Position numbers and translations under genes: made by a program
Assembly: GCF_963678635.1 (NCBI RefSeq)
Contig: NC_087063.1
Span: 42,362,759 to 42,422,758, forward strand
Direction: 5' to 3'
From: Symsagittifera roscoffensis
Lineage: Eukaryota; Xenacoelomorpha; Acoela; Convolutidae
DNA length: 60,000 nucleotides
Part shown: positions 44,543 through 56,365 of the stretch, piece after piece
Layout: each line of letters begins with the position of its first letter
Numbering within the stretch: position 1 is the first letter of the stretch
The notes under the pieces: generated by a model
Told to the model about the DNA's origin: nothing
Databases searched by the model: none
The model's input: only the letters and a program-made list of their open reading frames with translations

Positions 44543-45710
44543 CGGTCAGCCAAAAACGGATTTCTTAAAAAGTAATATGGGGGAACCCTTTGGGTCCGTA
44601 TGGGGTAGAATCCCTGAGGGAAGGTGTCCAATACCCCCGCCCAAATTTAAATCCGCCCCTGATCTGCCCACCTTCAAAAATCGTAATAGTGGACAGTCCT
44701 ATAATCCTGCATCCGAAATTTATGGATATTGATTAAAATCATAAAATCATGATTTGTCTATTTCAAATAAGTGTTGAAGAACTCAAGGAAGCAGACAAAA
44801 AATCATTGATTTCTTAATTAAATTTTTCCTTTTTTGTTCAACGAAAAAATTTTACAGCTTGTTAGTTTTCAAGAATCGTTCATGATAAGGCCAACAAGAA
44901 TAACATTTTTGATAGGGTCAAATGAATTCGTAATGAAGTTTAAGCCGAATTAATTTGCCACTTAAGCGTGAACAGAATGAATTGCACCACGTTTTAGTAT
45001 CCAAATTCTTGGTAATTTTCAAACACGCATAACTTAACGAAAAACGCTTGCTTTCAATTTCAACTCTAGACATTTGTATCAATTGGATATTATATAAATT
45101 TTTAAAATCGACTAGTTAAAAAACAAGACTGCTCGTATATCATGGCAAAGTGTTGAATGTTCCGACTCTCCCATAATTAATATCGAATAGATTTTGAGAA
45201 GAAAAAATATTGAAAATCTATAAGGTTTGAACAAAATCAAAGTGTGAAAATTTGAGTCGTATAAAATTAATACGACCAATTAACTAGCCTCAAATCAATT
45301 TGGAACAATTTTGCTGTTCGGGATAATTCGCCACGCATAAATAATTCGCCTTGCGCTCTGCATTATGAATTAACTCTTCAAAGCGCGCATAATTTAGTCT
45401 AGAACATGGCCAATTTTCAAACCCTCAGAACTTTACAAAAAAACATCGGAGGTAAAAAATCTGTTTACATTTGAACTCAGTCGATATCTTCAATGGAGTA
45501 TAAAAAATCTTTGTTGAAAACTCTCATTTCGATCAGCGAAAATTGAATGAATAAAAAAACCACACCGAGCATAAATATTCCGTTTTCTTCGAAAGTCGGA
45601 ACAAAACGAGTTCTATTTAGTACACTTGCTCTCAGTAGCTAATTCCACTCCCGGCTGACCCAAAGGGTCCTCCTTTTCTACTATTTTCAGATATCCATTT
45701 TTGGCTGACT
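44543..45710. repeat. Inverted repeat pair, about 55-bp arms
   Basis: GGTCAGCCAAAAACGG through CCCTTTGGGTCC at 44543-44597 is the imperfect reverse complement of GACCCAAAGGGTCC through TTTTTGGCTGAC at 45657-45710. The arms enclose about 1.06 kb that includes the MITE-like element at 45158-45603. It may be an inverted-repeat element invaded by that MITE. Confidence 0.6.
45158..45603. mobile_element. MITE-like element, TGTTCCGAC family, single copy of the satellite core
   Basis: Left end TGTTCCGACTCTC and right end GAAAGTCGGAACA are inverted repeats with one mismatch in 13. The interior matches the core of the 750-bp satellite monomers at 20.8-27.1 kb (GAACATGGCCAATTTTCAAA, ATAAATATTCCGTTTTCTTC). 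The lead-in AAGACTGCTCGTATATCATG is also shared with the monomers, so the repeated unit starts a little before the terminal repeat. It has no coding capacity. Confidence 0.75.
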
Positions 45711-48700
45711 GATCCTAAGTTTTTCTAACGGCACCATTTAATACTAATTTTGAGGGGGGAGCGCGCGCTGAAAAAAAAGCTTGTTTTTGGTCAAAATTTT
45801 CCAAAAAAGCCTACAAATGCCTTTTCTGGCCTGTTTTTTCAAAATGTTGCCGGCGACGCAGACAGAAAACTGTATCAAAATAGGGTCTTTGTAGTGATTT
45901 GTGAGAGCTCGGAAAATCAATCTGATCGACCTATAAAAAAGGTCAACAAAATTTTGAATTGTTTTTGAATATCCTGCCCCTCGAGAAAATCCTAGATCCT
46001 CCCTGCTTGCGCTGGCAAGTGAAACAATTAAAATCCACTTTTGAAACTAAAGTAGCGCCAATTTTTTTCTTGGAGAGCGCACCTTTTTCTTGGAGAGCGT
46101 ATTTATTCTTCTATTTCTCAAAATCAATTGAAAAAAAATGTTCTTTGTTCTACCATAAAAATAGAGTTTTCATTAATTCGACTTACCAGCAGACAAAGAG
46201 TGCGAGATAACACCGGGCGAATGAAGATTACTTCTGGCTTCAATCACAAGTGACGACAGCCTTAAAATCTGATCAGTTCTTGTGGTCAAAACAATTATAA
46301 ACCTCGGTTTGCATCATAGGTTTCCTTTCAAGTCCACTGGAAAGATTTCCAGATACTAACCCAACTTGAACTCAACGTTATTTTCACAAAACAACAGAAA
46401 TTTGGGTTCAGATTTCTCATAAACTTAAAGTTAGCGATTCAATCTTAGAGTTAGACTTAAAAACTCGATTGAATTAAAAACTGTGGTCTTGATCATTTGA
46501 AAGACAGTTTGGCAGACAGTTGCGAAAAATCTCGGTTGCCTGCTATTTTCTTTCGCTGCCTTTATCGAAACAATCAGTCGGAAAACTAATATTCCCGCTG
46601 ATAAAAACACCAAACATCCAGTCTACAGTACGTCAATCAGCAAAGTGACAAGGTACCTCTGAAACTCTAGATTTTCTTAGAAAATATTTTGTTAGCTCAG
46701 GCTTCTTTATGCCAATTTCGAATTAATGAATGCTAGTTAAGAAATTAGGCTTCAAGTAATAATCCTTGGATTAGCACTGCACTTCTATTAGTATTCAACT
46801 CTTTACTAACGGTTGAATTTTCATAAAAACCAAGTCCTGCACCGATTATGCGAATAATTAGCGATCGATTCACATTAACTTTCAAGTACGGATCTAAGAC
46901 ACCTTGAACTACTTAGAAGATCAGAGACCAATAAATGGGATACCTTACAAATGGATCAATAAGCCGTAGATTAAAATTTAAAATACATGAATGGGATCAG
47001 CCAAATTGAGACTAATGCACGAGTTGTTATCACGAGTTGTGTCAAGAAGTCAATGACCAGAAAAGCGAGGTGAACAGACAAGTTTGACCGCCTCGAGACA
47101 GAAATCGATTATCGAACTGAGTATTAATAAATTCTGGCAGACATTCACTATTGATCCTTTCAGATTGCTACAGGCTGCAACCAGTCATTCCGTAAAACAA
47201 ATATGCAGAAATACAAGTAGTCTGCCAAACCGGCGAAAGTTGCAATTCATATAATAATTTGATAGCGTTTTTGAAAGCATTCTCAACGCTCAAAAAAAGT
47301 TACTGAACAAGGTAATAAAAAATCGCCAACCGATTTTTTTCAATTTCTTAGATTACAACCCCTTGAAACGATTCAATTTGAGAAAACGATTATTAAAATT
47401 TGCTGGTAAAACTCACCTGATCTGAGAAAGCATAGAAAGTTTTGTAATTGAAATGCTCGCAAAAAAATTGAGGCAAGTTTTTTCAGCAAAAACGGTTTGC
47501 AAGCATGAGAATCGAATGCAACTCAATGACAAGAAAAATTTCAGAAGTACAAATCCCATTTCACATACTTTTTCTCTTTTTGCTTTCTGCAATAACCCGC
47601 GTTTTCTCAATCAATCTATTCAATATAACTTATGCCTGATACAGTTCAAGTTAACAAATAGTATCTGACAAATCTTATTTTAACGCGCCAGAAAAAAATT
47701 CAAAACAAAAACTGTATTCAGCACTTTCCTTAACATATAATCTATTTGCTGACTAACCAAATCAATGTTTGACCCACTCTCTGAATAACTCACTCTTTGA
47801 AACAATCGCTGTTATTGGGAAAATCGCATTCATAAATAATTTCAAATTGCTCAATAAAAATTTTCCGCTGCGAATGTAGTGGATTCTATGGCAAAATGTG
47901 ATATTACACAGATCATGTAAAATTATGATCATTCTGAAAACACGTGTCCCAATAGAGATAAAAGAAAAAAATCGATTCTTAATCACAACTGCGAATATAG
48001 AAACATGACATAAATACAAGTTCAACTTCTGTCAAACTTGAACAATAAAATTGCATTTGCAACCAATTTTATGAATAATTTTCACCATGGTAAGACAACT
48101 TGCTCAAATCTAAGAGCCAAAAATAACAATGCCTTCCAGGCGTGCTGAGGGTCTTAATCTTTTTTTCTTGCAAGAAAAATTCATGAAGGTCTTTCTATCG
48201 AAGCTGTCCTATCTGGTGAATCTTTAGTGATACGGACTTCTGTGTGTGCAGCTGAAACACTTTTAGAAACCATATTGAACTGCAGTCGGTCCGCGGTTAA
48301 CCCGCCTATTTTCTTAACTTTTCAGAACTCCACCATTCCAGAATAAACCCTAACTCCAGACAAAAGCCTAAAACTCCAGACCTAACAATACGCTCGCCGG
48401 TTATATAAAACACATACTTTGTACTTTTCAGTGAATTTGGTTCTAAATTCAAAACCCGAAAAACCACCAAAAATTCAAAAATACATGGAAACTTTTACAT
48501 GTACATAAACAGAAGCTTAGACAGTTTGATTAACTGTCAAATTTGTCTAGTCATCAGGATAAGTATAAACAATGTTAATGATTTAAGCCCAGCAAAGTTC
48601 CATTTACAATGATTTCACTTCGAGCTATTTTTTCGTCTGACGAGAGTCAACGATCCGTTGCTTCTAAAAAAGTAGCGCCATTAAAAGATTAAAGTAGCAC

Positions 48701-48778
48701 GCCAATATTTGTAAACGGTTGGCAAGAACAAAAAAGAAGCTAATAAATTGAAGCAATCCAGTAAGGGCAACGAGGCAC
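45711..48778. other. Intergenic, about 3 kb with no recognised gene
   Basis: A palindrome-like CTTGCGCTGGCAAGTG occurs near 46008, and the word TTTTTCTTGGAGAGCG is duplicated at about 46065-46100. Open frames of 60-87 codons are AT-driven and lack recognisable motifs. No further structure is seen. Confidence 0.4.
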
Positions 48779-48875
48779 ATAGCATAGCGGTAAGGCGTTC
48801 ACATAGAGATCGTCTATTCGATGAAAATGATCGCGTGTCAGGACGGAACTCTCACTTGAACCCTGCCTGCAGAAC
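48779..48875 (+). repeat. tRNA-like sequence or SINE head
   Basis: TAGCATAGCGGTAAGGCG matches the tRNA A-box consensus very well. ACTTGAACCCT about 75 bases on is a weak B box. The ends do not pair as an acceptor stem. It directly precedes the lead-in of the MITE-like element at 48927. Confidence 0.4.
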
Positions 48876-48926
48876 CAATACATCAAAAAAAATCAAGGAT
48901 AGCCGGTTGCTGTGCAACTAGCAGAA

Positions 48927-49664
48927 TGTTCCGACCTTTCTCATAAAAAAAGTTTTTTTTAAATATATTTGTGTTGATGTTTGTGAGTCGTGAGATAAAA
49001 AGATCAGAAAAAAAACATAGATATTAGGCAAATTCGACAAATACAGGAAAAAAGGTAAATCGGACAATAGTTATAGTCCAAAACATGCAAGAAAAAAAAC
49101 ACTTTCATTTTTTTTGCAGAACTTTTTTGGAATTTATTTAAGCTCTTTATTCCCAAGATAGCACTAAAAACTTTCGAAAAATAATTTTACTGGAGTTAAA
49201 CAAAAGTTTATAGTTTTACTGGAGTAAATAATTTTACTGGAGTTAAACTAAATGGCCTATTTTTCTATAATTAGCCTACTCACTTGCTTTACTCGCTCGA
49301 AATTAGGCAACAAGATTTTCGAAGCATTTTTTTGCCAGAGAAACGCTGAATAAGGCTTCCACATCTATATTTTCTTTTCGTAAAATCATCAATTTTTTAG
49401 CCTAAATTGGTAATTTTCATCGCCATACTCACTCAAAAATAGACGGAAAATCAAAATTTTCAAAAGAGATTTTCCTAACACTGAATTTGTTTCAAAGTTT
49501 TTAAATGTTCAAATCACGATTGAAAGGGCTTCAATAAGATATATCACTCTACTCATTCCGATGATTATTTAAGATACCTGATTTTGCGTGGAAAAAAAAG
49601 AAAAGACTGACACACCCATACGAATACAAAGTTTGTATTCTCCCCATTTTCAATAGTCGGAACA
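48927..49664. mobile_element. MITE-like element, TGTTCCGAC family
   Basis: The left end is TGTTCCGACCTTTC and the right end CAATAGTCGGAACA. Nine bases pair exactly as inverted repeats, and the match continues imperfectly. Just outside the left end is the hairpin GTTGC TGT GCAAC within a lead-in (GGATAGCCGGTTGCTGTG) also found at 53327 and 58368. The internal sequence near both ends resembles the element at 53361-53943. No coding gene is seen inside. Confidence 0.7.
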
Positions 49665-50647
49665 AAAACCAACACAGCTTGCCCAATTTTGGCTGCAAAA
49701 AAGGTGAAATATCTGGATGAAAATTTAAAATTTTGATTCGGAAAAAGGAAGAAATGAAAAAAAGAAAAAGAATAAAAAGAAAAAGAATATCTTAGACTGG
49801 CTGGATAGCCTTCAAAAGATACTCTGCGGATTGCGGAAAACAAAATTATAATGAACTTCGTATAGCGTCGAGCGATATTATCAACTCGAACGATTCCATA
49901 CGAAGATGAAAATCATTAGTTTCTGCAAAATGCAGAGGATCTATCGAAGGCTACCCAGCCTGTCCTGCCAGAAACCGTTATTATTTTTTTCTCTCCATGC
50001 CTGACTGAGTTATTATAGTGAGCGAAGCTTTCTTGCGACTCGACGTCAATTCTTTGCACCTAGAACACAATCGCTGCGCACATCGGAAAAAATGTTCGAC
50101 AGCATATTCTTTGTATGTTTCATATAAAATTTTTGAAACTAGAAAAAAGAATAACTTACTAACTAACTTGAAGATACTTATTCACAGGCAGCTATCAACC
50201 TTCTTTGGTTTCTTTCCAGCTGTGAGAAAGCTTATTAAACGATGTTTATTATTTTCCTTATGGAAAATTTATCTAAACTCATTAGTAGAGTTCAAATTTC
50301 TTATCTCACCGTCAACTTAACTTATAAAAATCTATTTTTGAAATTGAAATTCCGGCTGAAAAGTGATTTTTACTGTTCAGCGGTGATTCAGATTCCAAAA
50401 ACGAATTTCTATAACTTTTATTGACAGCTAGATAAAATCTGACCACTGAGGTTAGTTTATTTTCATTTCCTATTCAGGTCGCTGACTCAATTTTGATCGC
50501 TTCAAGGAAGCTTGTACAGTAGAAGAGATGTATCACAATAATGCCTTTTCAGTCGAGATTTCGCTTCCAAAAAAAACAAGTTCAAATTGTTTTTCAAACG
50601 ATATAATTTTGATTCAAGCTCAAGGATGTATTTATAATGGTAAAAAA
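49665..50647. other. Intergenic, no gene recognised
   Basis: AT-rich sequence. Open frames at 50018-50424 show no recognisable domain. Confidence 0.35.
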
Positions 50648-51188
50648 AGATTAGTTTGATCGACAAAAACAATCTCAAGAAAATAAGAACCGAGCATAAA
50701 TGTGCCTTCTATTTAAATTCTGGCTTCAAGTTGGTCCGTTTTATTACGCAGAAAAAAAATGAGAAATCCGTTTTCAAGAACAGCATCACTGGATGAAGTA
50801 AAAATGGCGCAAAAATATCGAAAAAGAACAATTCAATCAGAATCAAATAGAAAACACGAGTAGCTGGATGCTGGGCAAGTGACACAGAATAATCCGATCA
50901 CAGTCATCATAGCAAAAAAAAACGTTTTCAGATAGAACTCTGGTTGTTTTCTTTTTAAATGTGATTTTTTATGGTAAAATATGATATTAGTCACTAAAAC
51001 GGATCAATTTCTTCTTTTTATATATTTTGCGTCATTTTTTTCTTCCAGTGATACTGATTTTGAAAATGCATTTCTTGTTTTTTTCAACGAAATAAGCCGG
51101 ACCAACTTGAAACCAGAAACTATGAAGAAGGCCTATTTATGCTCGGTGCTTATTTTCTTCAGATTGTTTTCGTCGATCGAACTAATCT
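50648..51188. repeat. Large inverted repeat, about 190-bp arms
   Basis: The left arm (50648-50838) and the reverse complement of the right arm (51002-51188) are roughly 75-80% alike by eye. Shared words include AAGAAAATAAG, CCGAGCATAAA and TTCAAGTTGGTCCG. The loop is about 163 bp. Transcribed through, it would form a long imperfect hairpin. Confidence 0.8.
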
Positions 51189-51854
51189 CTTCCAAGCATT
51201 CAGGATCTTCGCTTCCAGGATCATTCAGGAAATTGAATGAGAAACAATAATTGAAGCCAGATTTTTTGACACTGAGAAGACTTCTTGAAAACTTTTTAAG
51301 ACAAAACACATTACTTTGGTCCTTTTTCAATGACCCTCACAAGCATCCCTAAAAATGTAGATTCTCCCGTGTTGGCGAAGATGATGGTTGCATGATTCAG
51401 ATAAAAATAAAGACCAGAAGAAGTCTACTCATTCTAGGCTTTACAGCTTTCAAAAAAATTATAGCAAAATAATATCTAAATTAAGTGTCAAAGCTAACTG
51501 CATAATAATTTAAACTACATCAGAACTTAACCAAGATTTAACTTTTGAAAAGGGTGAAATAATTATGATGTAATGTAGACTGGTTCCGTTCCTCGATATC
51601 TTCAACATATGCATCTGTGTGTAGTGAATCAATTTAGTTTTCAGTGTACAAAAAGGAGCTCAGAGCAACAAAGACAACATAAATCTTGAAAGTATTTGCG
51701 AGACTACTTTCTAGGACAATGATATGGTTTGCCAGGAACATTTCGTCGATCTGATTTGTTTTGTCACTCCTCTTTATCCGACTTTTTATTGCATGTTTGT
51801 TACTTCTATAGATAGTTCTTTTCTGGTGTCATTTAAACTGGGGAAAGTTCAAGA
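51189..51854. other. 3' flank of the Josephin gene
   Basis: No separate gene. This region should hold the Josephin 3' UTR. The plus-strand frame at 51724-52128 is the shadow of Josephin exon 3. Confidence 0.4.
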
Positions 51855-53286
51855 TCAATCTTGGAGTTCCCACTCTCTTTTGTCATATGTCGTTTTGTCG
51901 ACTACCAAAAGCATCTCGGCCTGCTTTGAGTCCAGCTGTCCGGCTAAAAATGTCCTCACAGAGCCGTCTGTCTGGCCGATAACTTCGGGCTGTTTCAGCT
52001 TGGAGTCTAGGTTTACAAACATGCCGTTGATTTGTCTGACTGCTATCCAGTGTTTTCTCTTGATGGGGATGGTCACTACACCCCATGACATCCATGAGTC
52101 TACGTTGAGGATAAAGCCATACACCTAAGAATAAATCAACAAGCTCTATGTCAAAATCAAATATTTCATCCCTTATATCAGAAAGGGCGATAAAATTCAT
52201 CCAAAAGACTGTTCCGACCATTGAATATTGAAGAGGAACTTTGTCTTCGTGTATGTTTTAGTTTTTTCTGCTTTCCACGCAAAATCAGGTACCACGAACA
52301 AACATTGCAATGGGTCCAATGATATATCATATTGAAGCCCTTTGATTTGCATTTGAACGACATTGAAAAATTGTCAAAAAGTTGTCCCGGTATCGAGAAA
52401 AACTGGTTGGAAATTTTTGACCATTAGTCTAATTTCGAGCGAGTAAAGTGATAGAGTAGAGTAACGTTCACTAGATGAAAACGTCCATTCAGGCTATGAA
52501 AGTTTAAACTCACTAGATTGAAAACCAGTTTTGGAAGCTTCATTTAGCGCTTTCTTGGCAATAAAAATTTTCCAAATTTTTTCAAAAAGTTTTGTGCAAT
52601 AAATTTTCAGAAAAGGGTCTTAGTATGGGCTTAGGGAGAGCTCGGATGTTTTAACATTATTGCCAAAAACTGTCCAGTTAGTCGAAATACAACGACAATA
52701 AGAAAACTGCAACTTATCATACTTTTGAGTAGTTTATGGAGTTGAGCGACTTGCGTTTGTCCCACCACACTGCCTCCATGTCTCTCTTATTCAGGGCTGT
52801 CATGAGCACATTCACGTCATAATTCCCCGTGCCCAACACACTCTTGTGAGGGTTTACTGTCAGGGGACCACTAGACGCAGACACTGATTCCTGTACAAAC
52901 ATAATATCCGCACTCGTAATTCAAAAAAGTTATCTTCAGTCGATCGTCACTAGCTTCTTATTCTGTTACTTTCAGTTTCATAAATGAGTTTTTTTAGGTT
53001 TCATTTTTTATCTCCCTCTTTTTGATTGCACCTTTAAAACGAAAATATAAAGTCGGTAATGCACACTTCTTTCGTGCCAGCATTAACGACGTACCTGATT
53101 AGCGAGCCTCTGGCATATTTGGTCTAGTTCTGGCTTCGCGAAGGAGCTGCACTGGAAGAGGTTGTTGAGAGCATGAAGAGCACATAGCTCTTTTGACTGT
53201 TTCTCGTGGTAGATGCCATGGAACTCACTACCCTTCCGTTTAAAATGATTCTGTGTCTGCTGCGGTATCGATTGGTTCTTTTTCAT
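51855..53286 (-). CDS. Josephin-domain deubiquitinase (JOSD1/JOSD2-like), three exons
   Basis: Exon 1 is 53286-53095 (64 codons, donor CAG|GTACGT). Exon 2 is 52890-52723 (acceptor TTTGTACAG, donor AAA|GTATGA). Exon 3 is 52124-51855 (acceptor TTCTTAG). All junctions are in phase 0, giving 209 residues, close to human JOSD1. Josephin enzymes are cysteine proteases that cleave ubiquitin chains. The catalytic Cys35 sits in [11 protein letters not shown], His145 in KRKHWIAVR, and the third catalytic position is in NLDSKLK (Asn158/Asp160). [14 protein letters not shown] and EAVWWDKR (exon 2) are family landmarks. There is no UIM or polyglutamine tract, so it is a JOSD-type rather than an ataxin-3 protein. 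An acceptor-like TTTTCGTTCCAG just upstream of the ATG suggests a 5' UTR intron. Confidence 0.94.
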
Positions 53287-53360
53287 GCCTGGGTTCTGGA
53301 ACGAAAATAAATATATATATTAGAACAAGGATAGCCGGTTACTGTGAAAGTAGCACAGAA

Positions 53361-53943
53361 TGTTCCGACCATGGTCTTAAAAAAAAACAAGTTTTTTTTT
53401 CAAATTATTGTCGTTTTTTTTCGGCGTGGTGTGATAAAAGGAGCTGACAAAAAACTGGCGATTAGGTATATTCGACAGTCATAGTAACATAAGCAAATAA
53501 AAAAAACTATTTTGTAGAAAAATCACTTGAAAAACGAAAAATACAAAAAAAATCCAAGTTTTGCAAATTTTTGAATTATTGAAAATTTTGATTCCAAAAA
53601 ACCGCTAAAATACTCAAAGTAAATTAACGTCCCTCAATTAAAATTAAATTTTCAGGTTTGAAATTAAGCTATTGTAAGATTTTGAGTAATTAAAATACGA
53701 ATGCTCGCTTGCTTTATTCGCACGAAATAAGACTAAAATGAAAAATTTCCGGTTTTTCTCGACAGAAAAATTTTTAAATTTTTTTTTGATGTGGTTCGAA
53801 TAACGACTGTAAGTGCTTTAATATGGTATATAACTCAACCCAGTCCGATGATTATTTCTGTTACCTAACTTTGCGCGCAAAACAGAAAAAAACTAAAAGA
53901 GACTCGAATACTAAGTTTCTCCCCATTTTCAATGGTTGGAACA
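53361..53943. mobile_element. MITE-like element, TGTTCCGAC family, upstream of Josephin
   Basis: The left end TGTTCCGACCATGG and right end CAATGGTTGGAACA pair at 12 of 14 positions. The lead-in GGATAGCCGGTTACTGTGAA precedes it, as at 48.9 kb. It starts 75 bp upstream of the Josephin start codon, so it lies in the promoter, 5' UTR or a 5' UTR intron. The interior is AT-rich with no coding gene. Confidence 0.72.
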
Positions 53944-54559
53944 AAAATAACCGGACGGCTTATATAGATGAGAATTGATCCGAAGAGGTCACTGAGAACG
54001 AATGGAAAAAAAACTATGGCGTAGTATTAGTTTTTCCAAAATAAATTTGACTGACTCAAAGAAAACTTCAATCAAGGTGTTCTATTTCATTAATTGAACA
54101 ATTTACTTATTCTTATTAAGTTATTTTTCACCCAAGTGATCGTTTCCAGAACTTTTGAGTTTTACCAGATTTGTTGAACTTACTCTCAAAAAAAGACCTT
54201 AAGCCGACACCATACACATACTCCCTTCATATATTTTCATACAGTTCAAAATTCCTGCCATCAATCAGAATGTTATTGAAAAAAAAACTTAGTTTACAAA
54301 AAAATCATATATCGGAAAGTTAATTTGATAAGTTTAATTAGAAGCCGAACGTGCAGCTCATGGAGTTCCCCGACAGCACCACAATACCTGGTTGAAAAAA
54401 TCAAGTTTTAGTGATTTGTAAAATCTGTTTAAAAAAAACGCCTCAATTTTTAATCAGACAAATTTGGCAGCTAAACTTTCAATCACTGAACTTCAGTTAG
54501 TTTTTTTCAAATCAAAGTTTTTTTCGCAGAAAAAAAAATGAAAATCTATAAGAAAACGA
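53944..54559. other. Intergenic, no gene recognised
   Basis: AT-rich sequence between the MITE-like element and the 160-bp satellite. Nothing recognisable. Confidence 0.35.
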
Positions 54560-55190
54560 CATATCACTATGACCAAAAAGATATTGAGCAACCAAATTTG
54601 GAGGGAATAAAGCACTCTTTAAATAACCACTCTTTAAGAAAGCACTCTTCTGTTAGTTTTTTAAATAGTTTTTTTTAAATATAAAAAAAATCATCGAAAA
54701 GCCAATATCTCGAAAACCAAAATAAGTTGAGCAATAAAATTTGAAGACCAGAGTTGCAACACCTGAGTGTACCCTGATAGCAGCCCAACAAAGGGTTGGG
54801 AGTTTCAAGTTCGGTTAGTTTGTTTTATATCTAAGATTTTCGATAAAAAAATTTTAAAAAAAAATGTCTCGAAAATCAAAAAGAATTGAGCAGTTGCATT
54901 TGAGGGGCGGAATTGCAATCACAGATAACACATTCAATTGGAGCCCCATTTTGTATCCATAAAGTTGAGTTTCAAGTTCGGTTAAGTTTTTTATCAAGAG
55001 TTTAAAAAATGAAGAAAAAAAAACCATATCTCGAAAACCAAAAAAAAGAATGAGCAATAAAATTTGGACTCCAACAGTGCATTTCCTCAAATCACCTTGA
55101 TAGCAGCCCATCATAGACTTGACATTTTTATGTTTTTTGTTTGGAGGTCACAACTGGAACTCCTGAGTGTACCCTGATAGCACCCATCAC
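54560..55190. repeat. Satellite with 160-bp period, first block
   Basis: Units contain ATCTCGAAAACCAAAA, then TTGAGCA, a TTTGGAGG-like word, TTGCAACNCCTGAGTGTACC and a GGGTTGAGANTTTCAAGTTC stretch. Anchors lie near 54580, 54708, 54866 and 55028. Units differ at many sites, so the array is old. Confidence 0.8.
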
Positions 55191-56147
55191 AAGGTGGAGA
55201 TCTTCAAAATCTCTTCATTCTTTTTAACTCCACGGTTTACACAAGTGAAGCTAAGGTTCGCACCACTTGTGATACAACACAAGAAAATTTTTTTTTAAAA
55301 AGTCGGAAATGTCGAACAAACTAAAACTATTAAAATAAAAAAGGCTCGTTTTGAAACAAAAGCATGCCAAAACAACAGAATGTGAAAGAAGCATCGAAAG
55401 ATTATAGACCCACCAGAAACTAAGCAGAAAATACCTTGTCAGAAGCCTTTAAGCCGATTAAAAATCAACAAGACTTAAGACTTATGAAAATTTAATAAGC
55501 CCTTAGCCCTCAAAACAACTAAACAATCGAAAAACTTTAATAGCTCGACATAGGAAACAATGTGCGGCCGCTAAGCCGAATTATATAGGTCGAAACCTAC
55601 TAAGCCCAAAAAAGGGGAAAAGCCGAAGAAAATTCAAAAAACATCAAGAATAAGAAGCTATTAAATACCCCTCGCCCTCAAAACACAAACACGCTCACCA
55701 AAACGTTTTTCGCTCGTCAAAAGACGCAATATGAGGCCAATAAACCGATAGAAAATAGCCCGAAAGCTATCAAGCCGAAAAAAAAGAAAAACAAAAATGC
55801 TTAAGAAAAATTGTCATGAAAAACTTGAACTATAATTTCTTTTAAGATTATTAGCATTTTGCGCAGAGGTGAGCATCAAAAACATGTTTCCGTTTGAACG
55901 ACTCGAAGTTAGTTCACTATAAGCCGATAAAAATAAGCCGAATTCATTTGTGCATAATAAATTTTTTAGGCGAAAAAAATATATACAAAGTCAAGGCTAG
56001 AAAAATTACAAACAGCAGCGGTAAATCAAAACACTAGCAGCAAGTAATATGCATGAAAAACTTTTAAAAATCAACAATATGGCAACTAACCCTACAACAC
56101 ATAAGCAGACAATAAAAAGCCGACGACTTTTTTTTTGAAACGGACTA
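55191..56147. repeat. Segment rich in AAGCCGA words splitting the satellite
   Basis: The word AAGCCGA or a close variant occurs about ten times between 55440 and 56125 at irregular spacing. A copy of the ACAAGTGAAGC ... CACTTGTGATACAACAC repeat lies at 55245-55280. No gene is seen. It looks like one or more elements inserted into the satellite. Confidence 0.5.
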
Positions 56148-56365
56148 TTTCCCGTTTGAAAAAAAAAACCGGTCCTGGTCAGATTCAAACCCAGGACCTA
56201 TCTATCCGTCTTAGGCGTGTTCGTTACCTCCAGGTTAAGTGGACCGGGAACGCTAAATTTGAATTCATTATGAAACAAGGTACCACTAAAGAAGAAGCGT
56301 CTAGAAGAGTCCTGGGAACTAAAACGTTTACGGGGAAAAAGTCTAGTACCCGATTGCCAGGGTAC
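56148..56365 (-). mobile_element. tRNA-derived SINE, copy 2
   Basis: The minus-strand tRNA-like part (56247-56170) has A box TTAACCTGGAGGTAACG and a B-box-like GGGTTTGAATCTGA, with GGTCC at its start pairing with GGACC at its end. A T run and CAAACGGG follow. The far side carries AAAAAGTCTAGTACCCG (plus strand). Its layout matches the copy at 58097-58277. Confidence 0.7.

Noticed and set aside
51724-52128. 134-codon plus-strand frame
   Set aside because: Shadow of Josephin exon 3 on the opposite strand.
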